Shown: positions 1-10,930 of the stretch, one piece after another | How positions within the stretch are numbered: position 1 is the first letter of the stretch | Layout: every line of letters starts with the position of its first letter | Source of the DNA: Sphagnum compactum | Taxonomy: Eukaryota; Bryophyta; Sphagnopsida; Sphagnales | Direction of reading: 5' to 3' | Assembly (NCBI GenBank): GCA_965153455.1 | Contig: OZ234502.1 | Location: forward strand, 11,625,495-11,689,494 | Length of the DNA stretch: 64,000 nucleotides | The notes under the pieces: model-generated | The model's input: the letters and a program-made list of their open reading frames with translations, nothing else | The model's database searches: none | What the model was told of the DNA's origin: nothing | Position numbers and translations under genes: made by a program

Positions 1-332
1 AGATTGTGTTTTTGCATCCCATTTTTTTGTTATCATCTCTTACTTTGGATTTTAACAACATAATACATAATGAAGGGGTCTATGCAAAACATTTACAAGA
101 AACATTATATCAATGCATCAATTTTTCAAGCCATATTTCAAAAAAGTAAACATACGGTTCCAAATAACATGAATACATCTTAATGCTCATCTTTTCATTT
201 CCAATGGATCTAATTCACATACTATGGTGTCTAGTTCATCTACACCTATGTTTGGTTCTTCTAGTATTGATGTGACCATGTTAGTCACAACTCATTAGTC
301 AACTTTGCTGAAAGTAGTTAGGAGACCAAGAA

Positions 333-541
333 TGTTGGAAATACAAAATCAAAGAAGGAAACATACAAAGTGAAGAGGACAAGAGAAACTTGAAAATTAA
401 CTATGTTTTCTCATTATGTCCAGATACAAGAGAATCTTTTATATAGTGTTTAGGTGAACTATCACACCCCTTCAAATGTGACTAATTAATCTCACTAATC
501 AATCTCATTAATTTCATTATAAGTTAATGCACTATCTAATA
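333..541 (-). repeat. copia 3' LTR (left copy)
   Basis: This 209-bp copy matches 6970-7178 along its whole length, with scattered substitutions. On the minus strand it ends in CA and begins TATTAGATAG. Next to it on plus is ctcccactta; on minus this is a purine tract containing GTGGGAG, the usual copia polypurine tract. Confidence 0.85.
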
Positions 542-989
542 CTCCCACTTAATGATAACCGAGATTGAAAAAAACTATTGTTCTTATTTTTTATTTACCC
601 CTTTCAATCAAAAGCTTGGCTAAAAGGCCAAGCATATAGCAACAATAACAATGTTTAGGGGGGAGCCTTGGTCAATATGTTGGCAAACATGGCTTCAATA
701 GAAATATAAACCAAAGACAATAATTTGGCATCGACTTGGTCACACAAATAATGATATCCAATTTCAATGTGTTTAAAATGATCATGAAAATTTGGATCTT
801 TGGACAAAGTAATACAAGATTGGTTATCATAAAAGATTGTTATTTAGTAGTAACCAAGGTCTCCAAGAAGTTAATATAGCCAAGTGGATTATTTAACAAT
901 AGTAGGAGCAACAATATATTTAATCTTTATAGATAATAAAACCACGAATTGTTGTTTTTGAGACTTCTAGGAAATAACTCTCTTGGGTG

Positions 990-1428
990 CAGTCACATTA
1001 ACGTGTACACAAGCAGTCGTAACTAGTGCTTAGTTTTGTGTATCTAACATTTCTTTTAAAAATAAAGAACTCCAAATGGAATTGCTTTCACATAATGTTA
1101 TTTTCAATGTATTGGTATATATATTTTAAAAGTTTGAAATCAATCTAATGAATGAAAAATACCAAAAAACATTTTGAAAACATTGTAACCAATGCTTTTA
1201 AGCAATAAAATGATTTCTAAATGGACTTTGAAATTTTTGACAATGACATATATTTAGCAAACTTTTTATGTAACCCATAACATAGTAGTGTGATGAAAAT
1301 TTTAAAGATCTTTAAAGACTTTTTTTTTTTTAAATTGTTCAAAATATTCCAAAAATATTCTAGAATAAACACCCCATAAGCAGTCACCCAAAGGGGTGGG
1401 TGTGGTTCATGATATCCCATTTGCACCC
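990..1428. repeat. dispersed AT-rich block A, copy 1
   Basis: About 400 bp that matches 4705-5118 in the same orientation, including a shared aactccaaatggaattac stretch and a shared end near gcaccc. It separates two pieces of the RNase H reading frame and so appears inserted. The block has no coding content. Confidence 0.7.
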
Positions 1429-1714
1429 TCTTTCCAAAAGTAAAAAATACCCAAAAGTGGATTTTTTGGTTTGTACATCACCTACCCAATTTGCATCACA
1501 CCAACTGAATGCGAGTACAAAAATATGAGCCAAAAACCATGTCGGATAGTGGTGAAAACTATGAATTTTTTTACATATGTTTTTTTTTTTTGACATTTTA
1601 AAGTTATGTTAATCATTCCAAGTTGTGCTCAATGATTAATATGAAAGTTGAGGAATATAAATTAAAATTTCATTAAATCACATTTTGGGTTTTATTTTTA
1701 AAAAAAGACAGTTG

Positions 1715-2205
1715 AACTTGAATAGATGTTGTGTCAAGTTTGGTTAATTTTACAACGGATTGACTATTATAATAACATAAGTTTGAAAAACACTCACAAT
1801 TTAAAAGATATGGAATTTTAAATTTTGAGAAATTCAAAGTATTTTTCAAATTTTCAAATTTTCAAAAGTTCTTTACCACATGTAAATGGGGTGTAATGTG
1901 CATGACATACAAAACAAAGTTGTAGTTTATGATATAAGAAACAAAAGTCTAAAATAATTAACATATTTTGGTATGATTCAAAATTATGGTAAATTTTCAA
2001 AATGAAAAGCAAAATCTGACAAAATTTACACTTTGAAAAATTCATATTTATTCAACAATGATTAACATAAAACATGTGATCTATTAGGGCAACTATATGT
2101 ATTTTTAATAACATGTTACAAAATATTTTCATTCAAAAATTCTTTCGTATGGAAATGTGAAAAATGATTAAAGTAATCCTTTTGTAAAGTAATTTCGTTG
2201 GCTCG
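1715..2205. repeat. dispersed AT-rich block B, copy 1
   Basis: About 490 bp that matches 3500-4030 in the same orientation. Shared landmarks are the tttaccacat segment, the gggcaactat segment and a terminal ttggctcgt/ttggctcat. It lies between two pieces of copia RNase H. It is noncoding. Confidence 0.65.
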
Positions 2206-2714
2206 TATCTACGTACTTGCACCCAATCAATGATATAACTAGTGAGAGAAGATGTGGAGCCACAATGTTGAATGCCATAGTTGGAAGTATCTTGCAAACA
2301 ACAAAAGATATGTCTAATAGTAGACTAATGAGTTGGTCAAGGATTGGCCCTAAATTGGGAATGTTATTGATTGCAAATGTAATATCAAATTGAGTGTAAG
2401 TGGTCACATGGATGAAACTACCAATGGCACTAGTGTAAGGAATCCATGTCTTGAACTTCAATATCAAATGGGGAAAATATTTTAGAAATGAGTATTAAAC
2501 CAATTGGCATTAGCATTAAATTTTGTTTATAAATTTCCATCCCAAATTACTGAAATTTTTCCAAGATGTATTTTTCTTGATTAATTTGAATGGTCTTGTT
2601 TGGCCTGTTGCAATGGACTTAAATGCCAAAACAAAAATGAAATTCCCCATTGTTGGTCAATTTGAAAAAATTATTAATTTTATTTTTGTAGTGTTTAAAA
2701 ATGAAATATTATTA

Positions 2715-3335
2715 GAAATTAAGATACTATAGTCATCAACATAAAGTCCCAAAATGACAAACATGTGGTGGGAACGTTTAATATACACATTGGGATTAGT
2801 TTTTTTTTAAAAAAAACCAACTTGTAATAAATATTCATTAAAACGTTCATACCACATGCAAGTGGATTGTTTGAAACCATATATAGTACGTAACAATTGA
2901 TAAACTTTATTTTCAATTCCAAGTTGTTCAAAACCCAGGGGCTCGTGCATGTAAATTTTTTCAATTAATGCACCATGTAAAAATTTAATTTTTACATCCA
3001 TTTGATGGATTTCATGGTGATAAATAGCAGCTAAAACAATGAAAACTCGAAGAGAAATCATTTTATGACTAAAGAAAAAGTCTTGACGTAATCCATGTTG
3101 GGTTTTTACAAAAAACCTTGAGCAACAAGGCAGGCTTTATGTTGAACAAGAAAACCATCTACAATATACTTCTTGTGTAAAATCCATTTGTAAGATATGG
3201 TAGTGCAATCAGATGGCAAATCAACAAGCTCCCACATGACCTCAAGAAAGGCATGGTTTAAAAAATATTAATTATTACAAAACATGCAATCGGGTGTAAT
3301 CATAATCCAACGAGCCAACAAGGGTGTTAGACACA
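2715..3335 (-). pseudogene. copia reverse transcriptase fragment
   Basis: The minus strand shows the copia RT series: MWELVDLPSDC, a KWILHKKYIVDG stretch, KACLVAQGF, then EIHQMDVKIKFLHGALIEKI and VYQLLRTIYGFKQS. The catalytic box usually read as YVDDM has decayed to FMLMT. The reading frame is broken at about 3061 and 2800. The reverse transcriptase copies the element's RNA into cDNA; this copy is not functional. Confidence 0.8.
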
Positions 3336-3499
3336 AACACAAATAATCAAAATTAAAGAAATATTTATGTTTTACCATTTAAAACCAAAGAACTCGTGGC
3401 AAGTTGTTTTTTCATTCATATGAATGTTAAAGAATTCAACCCAAAAATCTGTTTGAGGAAATTTTAAGTTTAAGTTTTGATTTAAGACCTTTGAAAGTG

Positions 3500-4030
3500 A
3501 ATACCTATTGTGTCAAAAAGAGTCAATTTTGCAAAGGACTATCAAAAGGACTCGTACAATAAAAACAAATTGATGGAAAAAAAAATAAAGAAGATAGACA
3601 CATAGTATCCACATTCAAAAAACATTCATATCTCAAAATATGTGCAATTTAAAATTTAAAATATAAAATGAACTTTCCAAAATTAACCTTGAATTTTAGA
3701 ACTTCAAAAGTTTTTTACCACATATAAATAGGGTATCATTTACATGATGTGTTAAGAAAAGTTGTAGCTTATTATTAAAAAAAACATATAAATGTAAAAA
3801 ATTGAATTTTTGGTTATGATTTGAAATTGTTATCATTTTTAAAACAGAACACTAAATTTACAAAGAATCATGACATTTTTAAAATTCATATTTGTCATGT
3901 ATTGGGACAACTATAAGCATTTATTATAAAAAATTACAAAAAACATTGTTCCAAAATTCATTCGTATGAAAAAACCATTTTTGGGCAAAAAAACGTGCAA
4001 TCCTTTTTCTAAGTCATCCCATTGGCTCAT
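3500..4030. repeat. dispersed AT-rich block B, copy 2
   Basis: This is the second copy of block B. Copies 1 and 2 are strongly diverged but collinear. In this half of the element the order is B then A, whereas in the left half it is A then B. Confidence 0.65.
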
Positions 4031-4301
4031 TGTATTTCATTTGCACCTAATATGCGTGTTTCAATGATAATAATATCCAAATAGCCATTGATATCAAATT
4101 GTTTCTATTCAAATCCACACTGGGAAAATTGTGGACATAAAAAATGTTTTGCATGTGCCTAGCTTGGAAAAGGATCTACTTTTAGTGTGTGAATTCATTT
4201 AAAATGTCAATTCTATTGAGTTTCATCACGCATTTTGTTCACTTAAAATTTTTACACCAAGAGGTGTACTGATGCATTTATAATGTCCTCAAATGGACTT
4301 T

Positions 4302-4604
4302 CATTACAAACTTAGCATCTCACAATTTAATAATGAATATCATGCAAAATTCATTCATTCATAATTCGTACATTTCACACATTTATATTATGCATTGGAA
4401 ACACATTTGACACATATACGAAGATGCAAAATTCCTATGACATTCATTCATTCATTCATAGGTTCGTATTTCATCCATAACACATATATCCATGCGTCAA
4501 ACGTGTTTTCAATGCATGATATTTGTGTGTAAAATGTACGAACCTATGAATGAACAAATTTTGCACAATTTCATTATTAATTCATTGCATACTAAATTTG
4601 TGAT
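4302..4604. repeat. long imperfect palindrome, MITE-like
   Basis: The left arm (cattacaaacttagcatc...) is the imperfect reverse complement of the right arm (...actaaatttgtgatg). The arms are about 140 bp each and meet near 4450. Short repeats of cattcattcat sit inside both arms. The transcript could fold into a long hairpin. No coding capacity is seen. Confidence 0.75.
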
Positions 4605-4704
4605 GTTTTATACCTAGTAGGCATTACATTTGGTGCCACCATTACCAATACAAATGAAAATAATACATCTTGCTTTATTATTGGATTTTATAAAAATACA
4701 CGTG

Positions 4705-5118
4705 TGCATTCACACTAATGCCCGCAAACAATTCTAGCAAGTGTTTGGTTTTGTGTATTTAACATTTTAAAAAAAATAAGGAACTCCAAATGGAATTACT
4801 TTTACATGATGTTATTTCAATGTATTGATATATATACTCTAAAAGTTTGAAATCAATCTAATGAATGAAAAACACTCAAAAACACTATAACTAATGTTTC
4901 TAAACAATAAAAAGACTTGTAAATGAACTTGAATTTTAATGAAAATGGCATAGTATTTAACAAAGTTTTGATGTAAACCATAACATAGTCATGTGATGAA
5001 AATTTTCAAGATGTTTCAAGATTTTTTTTAAAAAAATTGTTCAAAATATTTAAAGAATATTCTAGAACAAACACCCAATAAGGAATCACCAAGGGACAGG
5101 TGTGGCTCATGATAATTC
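4705..5118. repeat. dispersed AT-rich block A, copy 2
   Basis: This is the second copy of block A, directly upstream of the plus-strand integrase fragment. Confidence 0.7.
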
Positions 5119-5890
5119 ATTTGCACCCACACATGAAACTATCCAATGGCACCATAGGTTGGCACACCTCAATATTTCTTCTATGAAAGAAATTCAAAAT
5201 AAAAAAGGTGCAGTTATGCCCATTTTATCAGATTTCACACAACTTCCACTTTGTGAAGGTTGGATTATGGCAAATATTGCAAGGATTTATTTTCACCCAT
5301 TTCATGCCATTCCTAATTTGGTGCATTTCGACATATGTGGCCCCATGCAAACTTTTCACTTGGGGCTGCCAAATATTTTATTTCTTTCATTGATGATTAT
5401 TCCCAATACACCTATGTTCATCATTTAAAACACAAATCTAAGGCCTTTGTTATGTTTCAAGTGTATAAGGCCTTGGTGAAAAAACAAAATGATAAATTCA
5501 TCAAGTTTTACACACCAACAATGTGGGGGAGTATTCTTCCCTTGCATTTAAAGCATCTTGTATTGCTCAAGGGATTTTGCACCAATTTACAATACCATAT
5601 ACATTTAAACAAAATGGTATTACTAAATGAAAAAACCAAACCTTTGTCAAAGTTGCAAAAAATATGTTTCAAATTGCCCAATTATTCAAGTCATTTTGGG
5701 TAAAAGCTATTTCTACCATTTGTTACATTCAAAACCAAATCCCCATATCAACCACAAAATATACCACCCCCCATGAAATTTGAAAACACCATAAACCAAC
5801 ACTAGATTATTTGGAAGTCTTTGGTTGTCCTTTACTCTTGAATCAAAATGCCAAATTAATGTTTGATTTAAAATGGGCAAGAAAAATTGA
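5100..5890 (+). pseudogene. copia integrase fragment, inverted relative to gag and RT
   Basis: The plus strand carries the pre-integrase motif WHHRLAHLN, then LVHFDICGPM, KYFISFIDDYSQYTYVHHLK, an NKMV-type stretch and finally LEVFGCP, in the order of copia GAG-pre-integrase and the rve core. At least three frameshifts separate them. The fragment starts within a few bases of the end of an AT-rich repeat block (4705-5118) and ends close to the minus-strand gag. In an intact element it would be on the minus strand, so this part has been flipped or comes from a nested second element. Confidence 0.75.
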
Positions 5891-5959
5891 AGGTTGGTGA
5901 ATGACAATTTACCTGCATTGATTTATGTTTGATGTTTGGGAATTCTTCCTGTTCAACCA

Positions 5960-6780
5960 CAAATTTGTTTTTGGCATTCATTGGCAAAATGGCTTTTCTT
6001 GTGACAATAATTGAATTCAAAATCAACTTTGTTCCAAATGGTTTTATTAGGATTGAAGTTGGGAATACTAGCAACCTTATTCAAAGGATTTGAAAAAAAT
6101 TTCTTTCTTGAAAAATGTCCTTTTTGATTTTAATAAAAGGTAGTTGAATTTTGTTGATTAGGAGGTGGATATAATGCCTTTTCTCGTAGAAGGCATGTAA
6201 CAATGACCACAAAAGTGAAAGTTGGATCATGACCATGTGTGGAAATAAATGGACAAAATGATAGGGGAAAGGTCGCTAATAATAAAATGATTGATTACTT
6301 ATCACTTATAGTTAAGCCAAATGATGTTGTTTCATCAAGTACCCCTTGAAAATCCTCCAAGAATTTGGTAACTAGGTGACCCTCCAAAAGTTTGATGGTC
6401 ATTAATTTTCTTTAAATAAAAAGTTGAGAAGCATGATTAGTGTGCTCATAGATTTGTTTCAATTTTGTCCATACCCCATTCAAGGTTTTATAGGATTGAA
6501 CCAAATGAAGTTGAACATCTCCACAACCTAGGAGAATATTTTACCATGCTTTATCATCATGTAGAGTCTGTGCATGAAGTGCTACAAGATCAATGTGTCT
6601 AGGATTGGGATTTAACCCATCCACCATGGAAGATATATCATTCCTTTTGAGGAACATTTCAACTTTCATGTTCCATGTGAGATAATTTGCACTCTTGAAC
6701 CTTTCAATAGAATAAGCTTTCATCTTTTGGCTTGTAGTAAGAGATGACATTACAATTATCAATCAATGGATTGATAATGT
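5960..6780 (-). pseudogene. copia gag fragment (UBN2 region plus zinc knuckle)
   Basis: The open stretch at 6762-6541 reads like the start of copia gag, with a SANYLTWNMKVEMFLKRNDI core matching the usual F-x-NYxxWKxxMExxL pattern. Translation further along minus gives LHLVQSYKTLNGVWTKLKQI, the typical later part of UBN2. Near 6040-5975 a zinc knuckle is visible as FNYCHKKSHFANEC; the first cysteine of the CCHC motif is replaced by phenylalanine. Several frame breaks lie between these parts. The family role is to build the virus-like particle; this copy is dead. Confidence 0.75.
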
Positions 6781-6957
6781 TCTTGAGATAATTTTGATAA
6801 TTTTATGTCAATTTATCCATGAATTGATTAATTTTTATTCATGTATGGCAAGGGATCTCAAAATATCTCCTTCCTATTTTTTTTCTTGTCTTATTAACTT
6901 GAATGTGTTGTCATTGAATAAAACATTTTTGAAATTACAACCATGAAAACTTTCATA

Positions 6958-6969
6958 GGTTTGATACCA
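6958..6969 (-). other. copia primer-binding site
   Basis: On minus this reads TGGTATCAAACC. It starts immediately after the LTR and resembles the TGGTATCAGAGC site that plant copia elements use to prime from initiator methionine tRNA. Confidence 0.75.
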
Positions 6970-7178
6970 TGTTTGGAATACAAAGTCAAAGAAGGAAACA
7001 AAAATAATGAAGAGGACAAGAGAAACTTAAGCATTTATTATATTTTTTCATTATATCCAAGTATAGGAGAATCCTTTATTCAATGTTCAAGTGAACCATC
7101 ACGCCCCTTCAAATGTGACTAATTATTTTCACTAATCAATCTTATTAATTTCATTGTAAGTTGATGCACTGTCTAGTA
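6970..7178 (-). repeat. copia 5' LTR (right copy)
   Basis: This is the second 209-bp LTR. On minus it ends ...CCAAACA directly before the primer-binding site. Differences from the left LTR are spread throughout, which points to an old insertion. Confidence 0.85.
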
Positions 7179-9128
7179 GATATGGAAGAAACAAATGACA
7201 TTTCAATTCATTTTCCAATTACAAACTTGGGAAAAAACCTTATTTTTTATACAAGTTTCAAGTTACAAGGTTTATTTCCATGGGAATTAAATGTTATACA
7301 AGTCTTGAACTTTTAGTACTTGATAATGAGTTGGTGGTTTCTGTTGTAGAGCATGAAAAGGTTAGAAGGCCTAAACATAAGCATTATGAGTTTAAAGATG
7401 GTTAATAAAAATAATTTTCATGGTTGTATGTGCACATTGTTGATCAAATTCAAATGCTCAAATGTAAGTTCTTTGTGAAATATTCTATGGATGGGCCTTG
7501 GGGTAAGGGAAATTAATGGCTAGTATAATACCTAGAAGGGGTTTCTCAACTTCACAATGATTCCAAATTTGCACAAGCCCAATGGTTGGCAGTAAAAGAA
7601 TAACAAAGTCAAGCCCCTATTGAAAATGTATTAATTGAAATCAAATTTTAGATGCAAAGAAAGGACATGTCCTTGTGACAATGAAGCTCAAGTATCACAT
7701 CGTATAATATTCTCTAGATATCTTTATTTATGAAATTATGGAGACTAGGCCAACATTTATAAGTTCCTTGTATGGTTGGAAATGAATATGTTTTGTATAT
7801 GAACATGATGTCAATGAAAAAATCCTTTTACAATAGCACAAGTATTTGATCAAGATCTAAGAAAATCTAATGGTGGACAAAAGGAAACTCACAATAAAAA
7901 ACAATGTTTTATTGTATACGAAATTATCACATCATGGGTGTATTCACAATTGAGGTACCAAAAAAAAATTATTTACTTTTAAAAGATTACAAAGTACAAC
8001 TTTGAATTTTTGTTTATCATACATTATTATAATTGTAGTGAGTTGTTGTATGTTAATAGATAAAATGATATCTTGTTACATTACTAAAAAATATTTTGAA
8101 ATAATTTTGATACTATGTAAATGTCATTTTGAGTCCTATAAACTAACTGTATCAAGTGTCTAAACTGCATCTTTTTTAAGGAATAAAAAAAATGACATAA
8201 AGTCATACTATTGATTCAATTTTTTTGTATAATAAAAACATGCCCCCTTCTATGAAAGTACATGTTCATTGGATGAACTTGATGAAAAATCAAATCATAC
8301 AATTATTTCAAAGTCTTGAAATTTTGAAGAAAAGGGTTGTAAGGTAAAGGACTCATTTTAAAAGTCATTTTGCAAAAGCATTATGTTCAATGAGTTCAAA
8401 ATATTTAGCTTTAGGTGCAAGTCACATATGCAAGAAATAATCTTGCCAAAAACATGTTTAATTGTCCATTGAAACTTATTTTGAAATTTTTAAAATATTT
8501 TTAATGTTTTTGGCTATAAACCAGAATATTGATACACAATTATATCTAAATGTGAAAACTCACCACCATCATATGAATTATTTTGAATTGGACTATTCAA
8601 TTTTTCTCACTTAAATTTGTTTCAAGTAAATGTTATTTGTAAAAAGTAGTCCCACAAAAGTCCCGAAGCCCTTTTCCCTTTTTTTGGAACCCCAACCTTG
8701 AATAAGCCCTCATATAATATTAATGGTGCATAACCACTCAAGACTATGTTTTTGAAATTACATAATATTGCATTTATGGAACATCTACCAATGTCTACAA
8801 TGCAAGATTCTTTCCTTTATGGATTCAAGAGGGTCGGACAAGGATCAAATGGTAAGTATTGCAACAAATGGGGCAAATACATTGGCAAGTTAGTCTAGAG
8901 TCTTTGGACGAAAGGTTCCTAGACTTCCCAAATTTAAACAATATGGCAAAGGTGTTCAATCCTCATCATTATTGTGATGACTTGCTTGATCAGCAAGTGC
9001 TTCACTATCCAATATGCTAGAGCATTTTGAATTTGATTTGGGCGAAGGGGATGGAAATGGAACATGTTACTAGGTTCAATGGTAGAGCTTGTTCAAATAA
9101 TGTTCATTAATTTGTTGACACATTGAGG
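7179..9128. other. AT-rich region without an intact gene
   Basis: I see no gene here. A protein-like stretch interrupted by stops can be read on plus at about 7340-7620 (LYVHIVDQIQMLKCKF, then YLEGVSQLHNDSKFAQAQ). It could be a transposase remnant but I cannot assign a family. The rest is low-complexity AT-rich sequence. Confidence 0.4.
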
Positions 9129-9425
9129 TCAAATTGCTACAAATTTTCCATCATAGGAGCTTAGAGACTGCTCAAAAGCCATCTGGAGAGGCATGAAGCT
9201 TAAATGGGATTTTATCATCTCATGCATTTGTGGCACACCATACTTTGCATCCTTGTCAATAACACTTGTTGCGGACATGGCTTTAGTTAGCAAAATCTGG
9301 TCAAGAACATTTAATTTCAAACTTCTTTTAAGTTTGGAAACCTTAAATTGTTTGATGTGAGTTTCTTTTGTGGGACAGTGAAGATTATCTCTTATTGTCG
9401 TGAAGTTCAAATCTGTCATAGACAT
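9129..9425 (-). other. unassigned open frame of 98 codons
   Basis: A minus-strand open frame with mixed, not strongly biased composition. It has no recognisable motif, signal or membrane segment, and no neighbouring gene supports it. The sequence on to 9940 is equally unassigned. It may be chance or the relic of a transposon protein. Confidence 0.15.
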
Positions 9426-9944
9426 TCACTTGGGATGACCATGTTTTCCACGAAGATTTCATGGGACAGGCACTTCAATTGTAGGCCTTGGGACCGAAGT
9501 ACAAGGGTGCCCTTCAATTTTAAGGCCTACTTTATAAGACCAGTCCTTTCGAAACGTCAAAACAGTGGCCCCCAAAAAAAAGTTGTTATTAATAGCTCAT
9601 CTAATAAGTAAGTTGCCGCCAATTGAATGTCAAACTTGGCTAAACTCTTTCATGCTGGCAGAGATTAGCATTCGCACTTTTTACCAAATTTGGAGCCAGC
9701 GACTTTTGTCGATTCTGTAATAAGAACAGCATTTGGAAAGATGACGGTGTTATATTAGATTTAATTTTAGAGGCCCTCTCATGAACTGGAGAGGACAATC
9801 CTTTCAACACCCTGCTGACACTAAGACAATTAAACCAACCCAATACATTTTGTTCAGTCTATTCTTGTTTTGCCCACCAAAAACAAACCCTTGAGCCTCT
9901 CTCTCAGCCACATGGGCATTTCCTTTCCTAGCTAACTTTATTAT

Positions 9945-10930
9945 TGACTCTACTTACCCATCAGGAAGAGAGACTACCCAACCATCCAGTGTTTCATTTG
10001 CTCCCATATTTTGAGGAATGTTCACCAAGTGTTAGTGTGAGTTCATTTGTTAGCAAACTTCATGGAACATTTCTAAACTAGTGTTGATGTGAGTTTGGTT
10101 TTCTGGAACTTCATGGACCATTTCCTACCTCAATGTGAGTTTTGTTTTGTGGGAACTTCATGGACCTTTTCCTACCAAGTGTTAATGTGAGCTTGTTTTT
10201 TTGGGAACTTCATGGACCATTTCCTACCAAGTGTTAATGTGAGCTTGTTTTTTGGGAACTTCATGGACCATTTCCTACCAAGTGTTAATGTGAGCTTGTT
10301 TTTTGGGAACTTCATGGACCATTTCCTACCGAGTGTTAATGTGAGCTTGTTTTTTGGGAACTTCATGGACCATTTTCTACCAAGTGTTAATGTGAGCATT
10401 TTTTGGGGAACTTCTTGGAAACATTTCCTACAAAGTGTCAGTGTGAGTCTGTTCTTTGGGAACTTCATGGAACAGTGCGTACCAAAAGTGTTAATGTGGG
10501 TTCATCTTTTGGGAACTTCATTGAACATTTCCAAATTGAACTGTTGCTGGTTTGAAGTTTGAACTAGCTATAACTTTGATATGGGCTCTACCCATCATCA
10601 CTAAGGGAGAGAGAGATTATGGAAACAATATAGAGTTCATTTGGTCCCACATTTGAAAAGAATGTTCACCAGTCAGTGAACAACGTGGGATCATTTTGTG
10701 CGAACTTCATGGAACATTTCCTATTTCAACTGTTGCTGATCAGTCTGAACAACTACCTAACTTTATTACTGGCTCTACCCAAGAGGGAGAGAGATTTATT
10801 CTTGAGTTCATTTGGTCCCACGTTTTGAGAAATGTTCACTGTTTAGTTGTTATTGTGAACCGTGAGTTCATGTTGTGGGAACTTCATGGAACATTTCCTA
10901 TCTTTAACAGTTGGTTGTTTGAAATTTGAA
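9945..10930. repeat. higher-order repeat array containing a minisatellite
   Basis: Three diverged units of about 150-200 bp start near 9950, 10585 and 10775. Each has a ctaccca...gggagagaga start, a ttggtcccac-type middle, gttcac, and a gggaacttcatggaacattt end. The first unit has been expanded by a 51-bp minisatellite. The units are noncoding as far as I can see. Confidence 0.6.
10020..10545. repeat. 51-bp minisatellite
   Basis: The unit is built around gggaacttcatggaccattt, then cctaccaagtgttaatgtga, then gcttgttttt. The central copies (about 10140-10400) are nearly identical and the outer copies degenerate. Because 51 is a multiple of 3, both strands show open frames with a 17-residue repeat; these are by-products of the repeat, not evidence of a protein. 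Confidence 0.9.

Larger units (their letters stand above)
600..2470 (-). pseudogene. copia RNase H region, split into three pieces
   Basis: Three minus-strand pieces follow the copia RNase H order. Piece one (about 2467-2220) has IPYTSAIGSF and TQFDITFAIN. Piece two (about 1530-1430) has SWCDANWVGDVQTKKSTFGY. Piece three (about 860-640) has DNQSCITLSKDPNFHDHFKH and ANILTKAP. The gaps are filled by AT-rich blocks at 1715-2205 and 990-1428, which look like later insertions. Confidence 0.7.
333..7178 (-). mobile_element. Ty1/copia LTR retrotransposon, decayed and rearranged
   Basis: The element is bounded by two 209-bp direct LTRs and reads on the minus strand, so its 5' LTR is on the right. 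Internal hallmarks are a primer-binding site complementary to initiator Met tRNA next to the right LTR, a purine-rich PPT-like tract next to the left LTR, and fragments of gag, RT and RNase H on minus. The integrase fragment at 5100-5890 is on plus, so the internal region has been rearranged. AT-rich repeat blocks (990-1428, 1715-2205, 3500-4030, 4705-5118) interrupt the coding part. No target-site duplication is visible: the flanking pentamers are AAGAA on the left and GATAT on the right. All frames carry stops, so this copy cannot move by itself. Confidence 0.85.

Noticed and set aside
10172-10562. Open frames of 98 and 116 codons with a 17-residue repeat on both strands
   Set aside because: They follow from a 51-bp tandem repeat whose length is a multiple of three; there is no sign of selection on the peptide.
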